Shown here: in pieces, positions 9,814 through 18,023 of the stretch
Position numbering within the stretch: the stretch's first letter is position 1
Layout: each line of letters starts with the position of its first letter
NCBI RefSeq assembly: GCF_021735925.1
Contig: NZ_WMEA01000001.1
Span: 2,324,001 to 2,388,000, forward strand
Source: Loktanella sp. M215
Lineage (GTDB): Bacteria; Pseudomonadota; Alphaproteobacteria; Rhodobacterales; Rhodobacteraceae
DNA length: 64,000 nucleotides
Direction of reading: 5' to 3'
Notes under the pieces: model-generated
Database searches by the model: none
What the model was told of the DNA's origin: nothing
The model's input: the letters and a program-made list of their open reading frames with translations, nothing else
Program-made: the position numbers and the translations under genes

Positions 9814-10443
9814 TTACACCTCAAATGAAAGCCGCGGTGCTTGAGTTATTCTGGCTGGTAGTCCAGCCCCCGAGCCGAATACAGCGTCTGTCGACGTATT
9901 TGGAGCAAGAAGGCGATCCATCGACGCCTGATAGTTCCAGCAATTGTGAATATATATCTGACGTGCAGGCCGTGAGCCACCTAGTTTAATTGGCTTGAGA
10001 GTGCGCGCATAGCCTTGCGTATTGGCCGGCGCCCCTTCGCCATAACAGACTAAAAATGGATCTTTCAGCCGAACGGCGTTTACGTAGGAAAGTTGCGTTG
10101 GACTGCCCTCATACCATTCCCGTAATAAGGCAAGAATTCCATGTAACGCGGATTTTCCACTTGATCGATCGACGATCAGAGCACTTCCATTGACGCCAAA
10201 GTAATCACAAATCCGCGAGAGTTCAAATGGGGTGAACCACCATGCTCCGAAATCACCGGGAAGATCACCGACTTTTAGGACAGGGTTGTGAAACCTCAAC
10301 AAGACGGTATTTGTTGGCAAAACTTTAACCTGTGGACGTTCGATGCCGCCGCCTCTATGTCCCGACGCATCGAAACCTAGGGCCTTCAGCTTGACCTCGT
10401 TGCTGGGCTGTCCGTCAGGATAGTCGGCATCGTTTATATGCAT
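9814..10443 (-). CDS. Uncharacterised protein, 209 aa
   Basis: I chose the ATG at 10443 because AAAGGTGGG lies about 6 bases upstream; an in-frame start 33 bases earlier lacks such a site. No signal peptide or membrane segment is visible. The protein is mixed alpha/beta in character, with a central part (FGAWWFTPFELSRICDYFG) followed by DRSSGKSALHGILALLREW. I do not recognise the family. It stands alone between IS remnants, its base composition is more AT-rich than the secretion operon, and no partner gene is adjacent, so it is probably cargo of a mobile element. Toxin-like and phage-derived roles are both possible and untested. Confidence 0.6.
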   Translation of the reverse strand: MHINDADYPDGQPSNEVKLKALGFDASGHRGGGIERPQVKVLPTNTVLLRFHNPVLKVGDLPGDFGAWWFTPFELSRICDYFGVNGSALIVDRSSGKSALHGILALLREWYEGSPTQLSYVNAVRLKDPFLVCYGEGAPANTQGYARTLKPIKLGGSRPARQIYIHNCWNYQASMDRLLAPNTSTDAVFGSGAGLPARITQAPRLSFEV

Positions 10444-10787
10444 GCTCGACCCACCTTTGCAGATTTCCTTGTTCAACGGATAACGTGAACATCTCTATTG
10501 GTATTCTTTCAATCGCACGCTGTGATGGACTGCTCCCATCGAGTGGTCCGCATTAATTGTTAGCGCATCGTCGGCCTCTGGTCTACTGAAACGTATGCTT
10601 CTGGCCCGGGTGCAGCGCGACAATCAAGATGAGCATCTGTCAATCAGGATGAGAACGGGGGTTTGGGGGCCCGCAGGAAGGGCATAGCCCGACCGGAGGG
10701 GCCCCAAACTCGCGTTTCGACCTTAATGGGGAGTTGTGAAGGTCGTTATCGGTTCAGTTAGAAGACGATATTTAGTTATTCCCAAAG
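10444..10787. other. Intergenic stretch with one hairpin
   Basis: No gene was recognised. It holds the promoter side of the leftward 9814-10443 gene and a GC-rich inverted repeat (listed separately). Confidence 0.5.
10661..10709. repeat. GC-rich inverted repeat
   Basis: GTTTGGGGGCCC at 10661-10672 pairs with GGGCCCCAAAC ending at 10709, with one bulged G and a loop of about 25 bases. It could be a terminator-like hairpin or the end of a lost element. No T-run follows. Confidence 0.6.
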
Positions 10788-10898
10788 GCCAGCTTAATCG
10801 TCACCATCCTCCTGATGAAACCGGATCGGGTGATGCGGTTCTACAATCAGCGGGGCACCGCCGAGCAGGACATCAAGGAAAGCAATACGCCTTCCACT
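10788..10898 (+). pseudogene. IS1380-family transposase fragment
   Basis: The frame gives LIVTILL...RVMRFYNQRGTAEQDIKE, a signature of the IS1380 transposase C-terminal half. A one-base deletion near 10881 shifts the frame; the DNA still resembles the sequence for KYAFHW. The fragment ends exactly where the IS5 element begins. Confidence 0.75.
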
Positions 10899-11948
10899 GG
10901 CTTTTTTGCACAAACCCGGTGAGGGATTCATGTTGCGAATGTAGTGTGGTAGCTGGCCCGCATGAGCAAACCGACATCACCTACCTACAAGACCACGAAC
11001 TGGGCTGACTATAACGCGGCGCTGAAGCGCCGCGGATCACTGACGATCTGGTTCGATCCCGAGATGAACTGGGATGCCGAACCTTCCCGCAAGAGGGGCA
11101 GATCGCGGACCTTCAGCGACGCCGCCATCCAGACCTGCCTGACCATGAAAGTGCTATTCGGAATGGCGCTTCGCCAAACGACGGGCTTCGTCGAGAGCCT
11201 GCTGCGGCTGACGGGTCTGGACTGGGTCGTGCCTGACTTCAGCACCATCTGCCGACGTCAGAGGACGCTTGCAGTCAGCATTCCCTATCGCGGCGCGAAG
11301 GGCCCGTTACATCTTCTGATCGACAGCACAGGGATCAAGGTTGAATGGGAAGGCGAATGGAACGCGCGCAAGCATGACGGCCCAAAACGGCGCGTCTGGC
11401 GCAAGATCCATATCGGTATTGATGAGCGAACACTGGAAATCAGAGCAGTCGAGATCACGGGCAGCAACACCGGCGACGCGCCGATGCTACCTCATCTCCT
11501 CAACCAGATCCCGCGCGATCAGGAGATTGGCAGCGTGACTGCGGATGGCGCCTACGACACGCGCCGATGCCATAACGCCATCGCCGATCGTGGAGCCTCC
11601 GCAGTCATCCCACCGCGCAAAAATGCCCAGCCGTGGAAGCCAACCACTGCCGGCGCCATCGCCAGGAACGACGCTCTGCGCGCATCAAGATATCTGGGCA
11701 GCGCACTCTGGCGGAATTGGAGCGGCTACCACCGCCGAAGTCGCGTCGAGACAAAGATGCATTGTGTAAAGCTGTTGGGCCAGCGCCTGATGGCACGGGA
11801 CTTCGACCGCCAAGTCGCCGAGGTTCAGGTGCGCGTCGCGATCCTGAACGGCTACACCGCCCTTGGCATCCCTGTCACGAAAGCCGTGGGATAAATCCGT
11901 CTGGGGAAAGGGGAAAACCGTTTGTCAGCTGGTTTGCGCAACAGAGCC
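10899..11948 (+). mobile_element. IS5-family insertion sequence, apparently complete
   Basis: The left end (GGCTTTTTTGCACAAACCCG, 10899-10918) and the complement of the right end (GGCTCTGTTGCGCAAACCAG, 11929-11948) match at 16 of 20 positions. The element is 1,050 bp with one transposase gene. The flanks share no target duplication: the left flank is IS1380 transposase and the right flank is an integrase fragment, suggesting a deletion or recombination at the element. Confidence 0.85.
10962..11894 (+). CDS. IS5-family transposase
   Basis: Uninterrupted 310-residue transposase of the IS5 family (IS903/IS427-like). It has the N-terminal DUF4096/DDE start (TTNWADYNAALKRRGSL, IWFDPEMNWD) and a DDE catalytic triad visible as LLIDSTGIK, TADGAYDTR and RRSRVETKMHC. 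Length is as expected for the group. It lies between recognisable terminal repeats, so it may be functional. Confidence 0.93.
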   Translation: MSKPTSPTYKTTNWADYNAALKRRGSLTIWFDPEMNWDAEPSRKRGRSRTFSDAAIQTCLTMKVLFGMALRQTTGFVESLLRLTGLDWVVPDFSTICRRQRTLAVSIPYRGAKGPLHLLIDSTGIKVEWEGEWNARKHDGPKRRVWRKIHIGIDERTLEIRAVEITGSNTGDAPMLPHLLNQIPRDQEIGSVTADGAYDTRRCHNAIADRGASAVIPPRKNAQPWKPTTAGAIARNDALRASRYLGSALWRNWSGYHRRSRVETKMHCVKLLGQRLMARDFDRQVAEVQVRVAILNGYTALGIPVTKAVG

Positions 11949-12058
11949 TGGGCGCGGCACAAGATCTGCTCTCCGCGGGCCATGACACGGCAGCCATTAT
12001 GCGCGCAGGCGGGTGGAAGAGTGTGGATGTTCTGGCGCGGTATTTCGATTACGCGTAG
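11948..12058 (+). pseudogene. Tyrosine recombinase C-terminal fragment
   Basis: The frame reads LGAAQDLLSAGHDTAAIMR, then AGGWKSVDVLARYFDYA and a stop. This is the C-terminal end of a phage-type integrase, including the catalytic tyrosine region. Everything upstream is missing because the IS5 element abuts it. Confidence 0.8.
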
Positions 12059-12221
12059 TTCAATGCCTGGGCGTGAGTATTGCAAAATTACACAAATCTG
12101 TATTTGCACCGTATGTAAGTATATTGACGGTTTAAAAGTCTAAAATTAAAGAAAGACAACGCGAAAATGCGAACGCAGTGTTTTCTTGCTGAATCTACAA
12201 ACGGACGGCAGCATGGGGCGC

Positions 12222-12725
12222 TCATGGGAGGGCGATAGGTACCGGCTGGCTCTGGGTCATAGTGCTTCGGATCGGGTTAATGGTTACGGATGATTTTCGG
12301 AGAACTGCTTCATAAAAAGCCTGCTGAGCTGGCTCACATCTGTTTCCCACCTCGATCAGGTCAAGCATTGCTAAACCCCAAGTTAGCGTTACGAGTGGGA
12401 CATTCCCGGTCTTTGAATAAGCAGCGGCGGTTCGAGTAGACTTAAGAAGCTCGATTATCGCCAGCCCACAGTTTACTGAGTCGTTGCCAAAGTATTTAGC
12501 CATGTGCTTCCCTTTGGTGGCGAGAAAACTAGCAAGAACCTTGCCGTCACTCGGATTCTTACCTTGTCTGATTGCATATGATTGATACTCATACATCATT
12601 TCCAATGAATTTGTAACCGCGCTGCGGGTTTCCTGGCCTACCCCCTTACTTTGCATTAAGTCGTCGATTTGTTGAACCACGACCTTCAGGCCAAGGCTAC
12701 CAACACTTTCATAGATATTGCCCAT
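12222..12725 (-). CDS. Uncharacterised protein, 167 aa
   Basis: The ATG at 12725 is preceded by GAGGGAG at close spacing. The protein looks largely helical (LKVVVQQIDDLMQSK, LGLAMLDLIEVGNR-like segments). It has no strong membrane segment or signal peptide and no motif that I recognise. It is isolated: IS and integrase fragments lie to the left and an ISAs1 fragment to the right. Composition is more AT-rich than the flanking host genes, which fits horizontal acquisition. A helical antitoxin, immunity protein or phage accessory protein would fit equally well. Confidence 0.6.
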   Translation of the reverse strand: MGNIYESVGSLGLKVVVQQIDDLMQSKGVGQETRSAVTNSLEMMYEYQSYAIRQGKNPSDGKVLASFLATKGKHMAKYFGNDSVNCGLAIIELLKSTRTAAAYSKTGNVPLVTLTWGLAMLDLIEVGNRCEPAQQAFYEAVLRKSSVTINPIRSTMTQSQPVPIALP

Positions 12726-13037
12726 CGCTCCCTCGCTACATCGCAGGTTTATTTATTCCGAAATTGACATTCCCCATGTGGCCTGTCGCTTGACGTCAGA
12801 TTTGCCTGATCTTTTCGTATGGTCAAGAATTTTGTCCTCCCAAGCTCTGCTGCAATTGTCAGAGCTCCCGAATATGGGTTGATTGGACCGCAAAGCTGGG
12901 CCATCCCTGCTCGGCGGCGCAGTTTTTCAGCGCGGCGAACGGACCTGTCCTGTCGCTTTCGTTCAGTTTGGGTCTGGATCGCGGTCACGCGCATAACGGT
13001 GGCGCTTGTGATCGGTGAATGGCGGCAAGGATGGCGC

Positions 13038-13145
13038 GCACAGGACCGATAAGAAAGTGATGACGAGCAGTTCCCCAAGGTCGTGGCGGGCGTTAAGGGC
13101 TCGCGGATCAGGGACTTCGTCAAAGGCGGATAGAAAAATCTGCAT
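13038..13145 (-). pseudogene. ISAs1-family transposase N-terminal fragment
   Basis: The translation MQIFLSAFDEVPDPRA, then NARHDLGELLVITFLSVLC, is the conserved start of ISAs1-family transposases (DDE_Tnp_1-associated domain). The similarity stops after about 36 residues and no downstream catalytic part is present. Confidence 0.8.
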
Positions 13146-13162
13146 GATGATGAGGACTCCGT

Positions 13163-13461
13163 GAACGCAATCCCCAGTTCAAAATCCATCTCGCCCTCAC
13201 AGGCAAGAGCCGCCGATCACGCCTTCAGTTCCAAACGCGATTCCCCTGAACGCGATCAACCAAGGATGGGCAAGATCCTTTGTTAGCTTGGGGACAGGTT
13301 TGATCGCAGATGGAATTTATATGATCTATTTTAATCCCGCGGTTGGGAGGCTTTCGGGGATGGCCGCAAGCGGACTAACCTCAAATCCTGTGAAAAACTT
13401 TATGATCCGTGAGGGCATGGAGAAGGTGGTCAAAGACGCCTACCGCACCGGAACGCTGTAA
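13163..13461 (+). pseudogene. Possible C-terminal remnant of an unknown gene
   Basis: An open frame of ~98 codons with protein-like composition in its last 60 (GTGLIADGIYMIYFNPAVG, then a basic end). There is no start codon with a ribosome site; the first ATG is at 13321. It may be the tail of a truncated gene, or chance. Confidence 0.25.
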
Positions 13462-13636
13462 TCGGTGTGTCATTCGGCAGCCAGTTCTGTGTCTGACGCA
13501 CTTATGATACAGATAACGCGACGCTCAAAGGGACTACCCACCGGAAAACGATCAGGCCAAGGCGACGCTTCGTAAATCTGGATGTCGCCTTGCGACCTCA
13601 GTGACCTGTCCCGTTACATTCAGAAATTCTGCTGTT

Positions 13637-14794
13637 TTAAGTCGAAGATGCGCGACGTTCGGCTTCGAGGGTGGGCGATGCACTTTCGTTACGAGACTTA
13701 ATGTAATCGTCAAAGATCATCCTGCGCAACTTGCGCATGTCGTTCCGCATCGTGCCGCCATTCTCGTCATCGGCTACGAGTGCAGCGACAAGGTAGTTGT
13801 TCTGGTCGTTGTGCAGCTTGTCCGGAGCGACGTACTTCGCGCAGACGGTCGGCTCCTTCGAGACTCCGAGCATGATCTTGCTCGCGTAGGCCATTCCGGC
13901 GTGATCGTTGTCCGTCGAGATGAAGACGGTGACTTTCTCATGCTGGCCTGCGGCGCGCTTGATCAAATTGATCGCAGACTGCTCGCCGCCAGAACGGACC
14001 GCGACGAGAAACGGCAGATCCTCGAAGGGGCGCTGCATGATCCAGGAAAAGCAGTCGATCGGGCTCTCGCAGATGACGATCTTGTTCGCCAGGTCGGTGT
14101 GACCCGCAATCCATGCGCCAGGGCGGCCGCCCTTCGTGAATGACTTGAAGCCGTCCGCTTTCGTCTCAACGCCGGCGTACTCAGCGGGCACTGATACATC
14201 ATCAACGAAATGCAGGTACGGGAAACGGATGTTCGTCCCGCCGCGCGACGTGCGGAACGAAGCTGCGTAGACCAAGGGAATGAACGAAATCGACCGATCG
14301 AGCAGGTAGTCTGGCATGCGCGCCGCCGGGGTCCACGCTTCGGAGCCCGACACGTACTCAGCCCTCACTTCATCTGAGCTCTTTTTCTCCACGGTATCGG
14401 ATGACGCAGATACGGGGGCGGGTGCCTGCGGCGCATTGGTCTGGTGGGATGGAGAAATCCGGGACGATTCTTCTTTTGCAGTTCCGATCAGTGAGCGGAG
14501 TTCGACGCGGGTTTTGCCGAGCGATCCGGTGACCTCGTTAGCAATATCGATGATCGTGACGGTGCGCCTCACAGGGTAGATTTCGGAGATCATGTAGGCG
14601 CCGGTCCGACCCTTGAAGACCAGCACGTTCCTTCCATCCTTCGTGTACGGAGTGCTGTTCGACCCCTTCTTCTCGATCTTGATGGCACCCTCCTTCGTTG
14701 CGTGTCCATCCGTCCAGCCGAGAGCGCCCATCAGCGTGTTGGCATCGTGCGATTTGAACATTTCCAGTTCAGCTTTGCTGTTTTCCATCGTCAT
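13637..14794 (-). CDS. TOPRIM-domain (DUF3991-like) protein of plasmid/ICE type
   Basis: About 385 residues; the ATG at 14794 is preceded by AAGGA, with other ATGs close by. The C-terminal half has TOPRIM features: an acidic start in VICESPIDCFSWI and the metal-binding STDNDHAGMAYASKI. Upstream is a DUF3991-type segment (YLLDRSISFIPLVYAASFR, RFPYLHF). A low-complexity linker (APQAPAPVSASSD) divides it from an N-terminal domain of unknown role. Such proteins are common on plasmids and conjugative elements and are thought to act as primase-like or nicking-associated enzymes. It is followed upstream in transcription by the clamp-like gene and ArdC, all leftward, consistent with a mobile-element DNA-processing module. 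Confidence 0.75.
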   Translation of the reverse strand: MTMENSKAELEMFKSHDANTLMGALGWTDGHATKEGAIKIEKKGSNSTPYTKDGRNVLVFKGRTGAYMISEIYPVRRTVTIIDIANEVTGSLGKTRVELRSLIGTAKEESSRISPSHQTNAPQAPAPVSASSDTVEKKSSDEVRAEYVSGSEAWTPAARMPDYLLDRSISFIPLVYAASFRTSRGGTNIRFPYLHFVDDVSVPAEYAGVETKADGFKSFTKGGRPGAWIAGHTDLANKIVICESPIDCFSWIMQRPFEDLPFLVAVRSGGEQSAINLIKRAAGQHEKVTVFISTDNDHAGMAYASKIMLGVSKEPTVCAKYVAPDKLHNDQNNYLVAALVADDENGGTMRNDMRKLRRMIFDDYIKSRNESASPTLEAERRASST

Positions 14795-14833
14795 TTTCGT
14801 CATCCTTGGTTTGGGGTTGGGTGGCAGGTTGGA

Positions 14834-15328
14834 TCACATCCGGTATGGCGTGATCATGAAGAGGGCCGACGGGTCCGACGCGTCGCGGCAGATCAGGGGC
14901 TTTTCGGCGGGTTGCTCGGCGTCGAAAAACATGTCGAGGTCCTCGGCCTCGACGAGCTTTGACACGCCGGCCAGATAGAGGGACGCAAAGCCGACGCTCA
15001 GCGGCGGACCGTCGTAAGAGCAGTGCAGCTCCTCACGCGCGTCGCCGAATTCCGACCGCGGCAACGTCAGCACCATGGTGTCGTTCGCGATCTCCATCCG
15101 GACGCTGCGGATCTTCTCTGAGCCTGGGATCTCGACGGCTGCGTCGAACGAGGTGATGATGCAGGTTTCCAGATCCGTCGCGGTCATCTTGACCGTATTG
15201 TCGGCCATCGCCTCGACAAGGATTTGGCTCAGGATCGGTACAGTTTTGCTGTTCGTTGAGACGGATGCGAGGCGCTGAAAGGCGGCCGTCAGGTCCGCGT
15301 GTGGCGCTTCGAAAGCTGCGATGTTCAT
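14834..15328 (-). CDS. Shortened DnaN-like sliding-clamp protein (164 aa)
   Basis: I chose the start MNIAAFEAP (15328) because clamp similarity begins there; a GTG 111 bases upstream would add an unrelated leader. Residues 13-70 match the first part of domain 1 of the beta clamp (TVPILSQILVEA, MTATDLETCI). Residues 71-164 match the last part of domain 3 (IRSVRMEI, AREELHCSYDGPPLSVGF) and end in TPYRM, where normal clamps have MPMRL. About 200 residues, including all of domain 2, are missing relative to the usual ~370. The frame is intact through the junction. It may be a functional mini-clamp, a clamp-binding decoy, or a stable deletion product. Confidence 0.75.
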   Translation of the reverse strand: MNIAAFEAPHADLTAAFQRLASVSTNSKTVPILSQILVEAMADNTVKMTATDLETCIITSFDAAVEIPGSEKIRSVRMEIANDTMVLTLPRSEFGDAREELHCSYDGPPLSVGFASLYLAGVSKLVEAEDLDMFFDAEQPAEKPLICRDASDPSALFMITPYRM

Positions 15329-15549
15329 TGTCGTGCCCCAAGTTGAGTTGCTTGGGCTGACATTCACATTCTGCGCGTGTTTCGTCGAAATCGGGGGTGT
15401 ATCGAAACCGGAAGCGATTGCCGATTCTGGATTTGCCACGACCCTACGTAACTGAAATGGTTGACGATAATTAGTTTGACGACTTCCGGTTTTAGCCGCC
15501 GAAAAACCCGCTACCGCCGCGGCAACGCGGGGCGCGCTGGGCTTTGCTC

Positions 15550-16224
15550 TTAGCCTTCATCGCCCCAACGCTTGCGCCCTAAATCACGATCAAGACGGCT
15601 CTTGTGTTTCGTCCAGTGCGTCAGCTCATGGGCAAGGGCCGCATAGTATGTCTCTGGGCTGCGGAACGTCTCGAAAGCTGGCATCTGCACATGACCACTG
15701 CCGCCTCTATAATGGGCACTATTTCCACCATGGCGAATGTCGGCGCGCGTAGCGGCAAAGAACCCGTCCGCATGCTCAATGCGCAAGGCCGGATCAATGA
15801 TGGATTCCGGCTTGGTATAGTAGTGCACCCGCAAGCCTTCGATCTGCTCGACGTTGAAAACGCTGTAACCTTTCATGAAAGAAATTTTGCGCTCTTCCTC
15901 GCCGCCGTCGTCCTGCTCTTCGGTCTTGGTGATGGTGTTGGCGTACACTACCAGATTACCTCGCTCGCCCTTCTTTACATAAGCGCCCAGCTCTTTTGCT
16001 TGGCGGAATGTCATCCAGTAAGGGGAGAGAAAACCGGCCTCGACCGATGCGCCCCACAGCATCGGGATATTGATCCCGTTATAGGGCATCCCGTTATGCC
16101 GTAGCGGCTTGGTGATCTTGCCTTCCAGATTTCCGCTGCTCCATGGCTTCAGCCAGCTCAGCTCGCCCTTTTCCAGATCGGCAATAATCTTGTCGGTCAA
16201 TTTCTGATAAACATCTGTCTTCAT
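15550..16224 (-). CDS. ArdC-type antirestriction protein, C-terminally truncated
   Basis: 224 residues from ATG 16224 (AGGAGAAAAAGG upstream). The N-terminal part is the ArdC single-strand-DNA-binding domain (WLKPWSSGN, PYNGINIPMLW, GAYVKKGERG). The zincin metallopeptidase motif AHELTHWTKHKSRLDRD is present. The usual remainder (normally another ~80 residues carrying the third zinc ligand) is missing: the frame ends at RWGDEG. In full-length relatives ArdC protects incoming plasmid DNA and assists conjugation. This copy has probably lost peptidase function but could still bind ssDNA. Confidence 0.85.
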   Translation of the reverse strand: MKTDVYQKLTDKIIADLEKGELSWLKPWSSGNLEGKITKPLRHNGMPYNGINIPMLWGASVEAGFLSPYWMTFRQAKELGAYVKKGERGNLVVYANTITKTEEQDDGGEEERKISFMKGYSVFNVEQIEGLRVHYYTKPESIIDPALRIEHADGFFAATRADIRHGGNSAHYRGGSGHVQMPAFETFRSPETYYAALAHELTHWTKHKSRLDRDLGRKRWGDEG

Positions 16225-16604
16225 TTCCTTTTTCTCCTGCTATCGGTTGCGCATGCAACCGATCTGCCCCTCTGGCGAAGAGAGGGGGGAGACCGTCCAG
16301 ACCGAAGGGTATGGGAGTGGTGCGGGCGCAGCCGAAGGCAAGCCCGGCCCATGGCCTTCGCCCAAAGCAAAAGCGCAGGGCTTGGTCTTGATGGGTGATG
16401 GGGCGATCAGCCCCCAATCAAAGAAAAGGTACTCGCGCGGGTGCCTAAGCGCCCGCGCTCTGCCTCAAGGGCAGCGCTGCTGCCCGCCCGCGCAAGGGAT
16501 TGAAGCCCGAAGGGCCGAGACTACAGACGCGGCGCGCGAAAACTCGGCCCGTCAGGGCGCGCCAGTATCCGCGATTTCATTTTTAAAGATCGATGTGGGA
16601 AGCC
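16225..16604. other. Intergenic region upstream of ardC
   Basis: No gene seen. It holds a short perfect hairpin (16244-16261) in the likely ardC leader and a GC-rich stretch up to the IS3 target site. Confidence 0.5.
16244..16261. repeat. Short palindromic hairpin upstream of ardC
   Basis: CGGTTGC-GCAT-GCAACCG: a perfect 7-bp stem with a 4-base loop, about 20 bases upstream of the ardC start. It is placed to act as an operator or a leader hairpin of that gene; there is no direct evidence of which. Confidence 0.55.
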
Positions 16605-16658
16605 AATTGAACCGCGCCGGGTTTGCCGGAGACTTGAAACCTGAGAAGGATGAGAGTC

Positions 16659-16991
16659 ATGGAAAAGAGCAAGATGGCCAACCGCTATTCACCGGAGGTC
16701 CGCGCCCGCGCGGTGCGGATGGTGCTGGAACACCAGAGTTCCTATGAAACGCAGGGCGCCGCGATAGCGGCGATTGCACCGAAGATCGGCTGTATTCCGC
16801 AGACGCTTGCAGTCTGGCTGAGGAAGGCCGCAAAGGACGCTGGTGCGGCGGGTGGCACGAGTAGCGACGAGCGCGATCGGATCAAGCTGCTTGAACGCGA
16901 GAACCGAGAGCTGCGTCAGGCGAATGAGATCCTCCGCAAAGCATCAGCTTATTTCGCTCAGGCGGAGCTCGACCGCCCGTTGAAGCGATGA
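16659..16991 (+). CDS. IS3-family transposase OrfA
   Basis: Helix-turn-helix protein ([36 protein letters not shown]) followed by a leucine-zipper-like coiled coil ([19 protein letters not shown]). The ATG at 16659 has GAGAAGG about 9 bases upstream; one ATG further upstream is possible. Its stop overlaps the orfB start (ATGA). In this family a ribosomal frameshift joins it to OrfB, giving the active transposase. Confidence 0.93.
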   Translation: MEKSKMANRYSPEVRARAVRMVLEHQSSYETQGAAIAAIAPKIGCIPQTLAVWLRKAAKDAGAAGGTSSDERDRIKLLERENRELRQANEILRKASAYFAQAELDRPLKR

Positions 16992-17893
16992 TCGGGTTTA
17001 TCGACGATCATCGTGCCGTCTATGGGGTCGAGCCGATCTGCCGGGTTCTGCCGATCGCCCCATCGACGTATTATGCGCACCTGGCCATCCGTGCCGATCC
17101 GTCCAAGGCGTCGGCGCGACAACAAAGGGATGCAGCGTTGCGTCCCGAGATTCAGCGGATCTGGGACGCCAACTTCAAAGTCTACGGCGTGCGCAAAGCC
17201 TGGCACCAGCTCAGACGGGAAGGCTTCGATGTCGCCCGTTGCACGGTGGCGCGGCTGATGACCCAAATCGGGCTGCGTGGGGCTGTGCGTGGCAAGGTCA
17301 TCAAGACTACGCAGAGCGATACAGCGGCACCATGTCCGCAAGACAAGGTGAACCGCCAGTTCCGGGCACCGGCACCGAACATGCTGTGGGTGAGCGACTT
17401 CACCTACGTCTCGACCTGGGCCGGCTTCGTTTACGTGGCCTTCGTGATAGACACATTCGCCAATCACATCGTTGGTTGGCGGGTATCAGGGTCGGCCAAG
17501 ACGGACTTCGTTCTGGATGCGTTGGAGCAGGCACTCTACAAACGACGCCCCGATGGTGACGGCAGCCTGGTGCATCACAGCGATCGCGGGTCCCAATACG
17601 TTTCCATCCGCTACACCGAGCGCTTGGCCGACGCTGGCATCGAGCCCTCAGTTGGAAGCGTTGGAGACAGCTACGACAATGCATTGGCCGAGACGATCAA
17701 TGGCCTCTACAAGACCGAGGTCATTCGCCGTCGGGGCCCTTGGAAAAACATTGAGGCCGTTGAGATGGCGACCCTCGAATGGGTGGACTGGTTCAATAAC
17801 CGCCGGCTGCTTGAACCCATCGGGAACATCCCGCCTGTCGAGGCTGAAGCCAACTACTATGCGCAGCGTGCCGCGCTCGATATGGTCGCGTAA
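16988..17893 (+). CDS. IS3-family transposase OrfB (DDE integrase core)
   Basis: 301 residues with the HTH_21 start ([18 protein letters not shown]) and the retroviral-type integrase core: [13 protein letters not shown] (first Asp), [11 protein letters not shown] (second Asp) and [15 protein letters not shown] (Glu). It overlaps orfA by four bases. Intact and full length. Confidence 0.95.
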   Translation: MIGFIDDHRAVYGVEPICRVLPIAPSTYYAHLAIRADPSKASARQQRDAALRPEIQRIWDANFKVYGVRKAWHQLRREGFDVARCTVARLMTQIGLRGAVRGKVIKTTQSDTAAPCPQDKVNRQFRAPAPNMLWVSDFTYVSTWAGFVYVAFVIDTFANHIVGWRVSGSAKTDFVLDALEQALYKRRPDGDGSLVHHSDRGSQYVSIRYTERLADAGIEPSVGSVGDSYDNALAETINGLYKTEVIRRRGPWKNIEAVEMATLEWVDWFNNRRLLEPIGNIPPVEAEANYYAQRAALDMVA

Positions 17894-18023
17894 AGTGAAG
17901 CAACTGGTCTCCGGCAAACCCGGCGCGGTTCAAATCGTCTAGCTTGGCTGCTTATGAAGACGCTACACCTGATCAATGAGATCAAGAAATCCTCAATGGC
18001 CAAAGTAATTCCGCAGGGTGATT

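Larger units (their letters stand above)
12726..13636. other. Mostly non-coding stretch with an ISAs1 fragment and a possible gene remnant
   Basis: Contains the ISAs1 fragment at 13038-13145 and a rightward open frame from about 13163 to 13461 that has no convincing start. The rest shows no gene, RNA or repeat that I can support. Confidence 0.5.
16608..17932 (+). mobile_element. Complete IS3-family insertion sequence with 3-bp target duplication
   Basis: Perfect terminal inverted repeats of about 26 bp begin TGAACCGCGCCGGG at 16608 and are mirrored up to 17932. The triplet AAT flanks both ends (16605-16607 and 17933-17935), the 3-bp duplication typical of IS3. The length is 1,325 bp with two overlapping genes. 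The perfect ends and duplication indicate recent insertion. Confidence 0.95.

Noticed and set aside
12749..13189. 146-codon leftward frame overlapping the ISAs1 fragment
   Set aside because: It runs out of frame over the recognisable ISAs1 sequence, so it is a chance frame.
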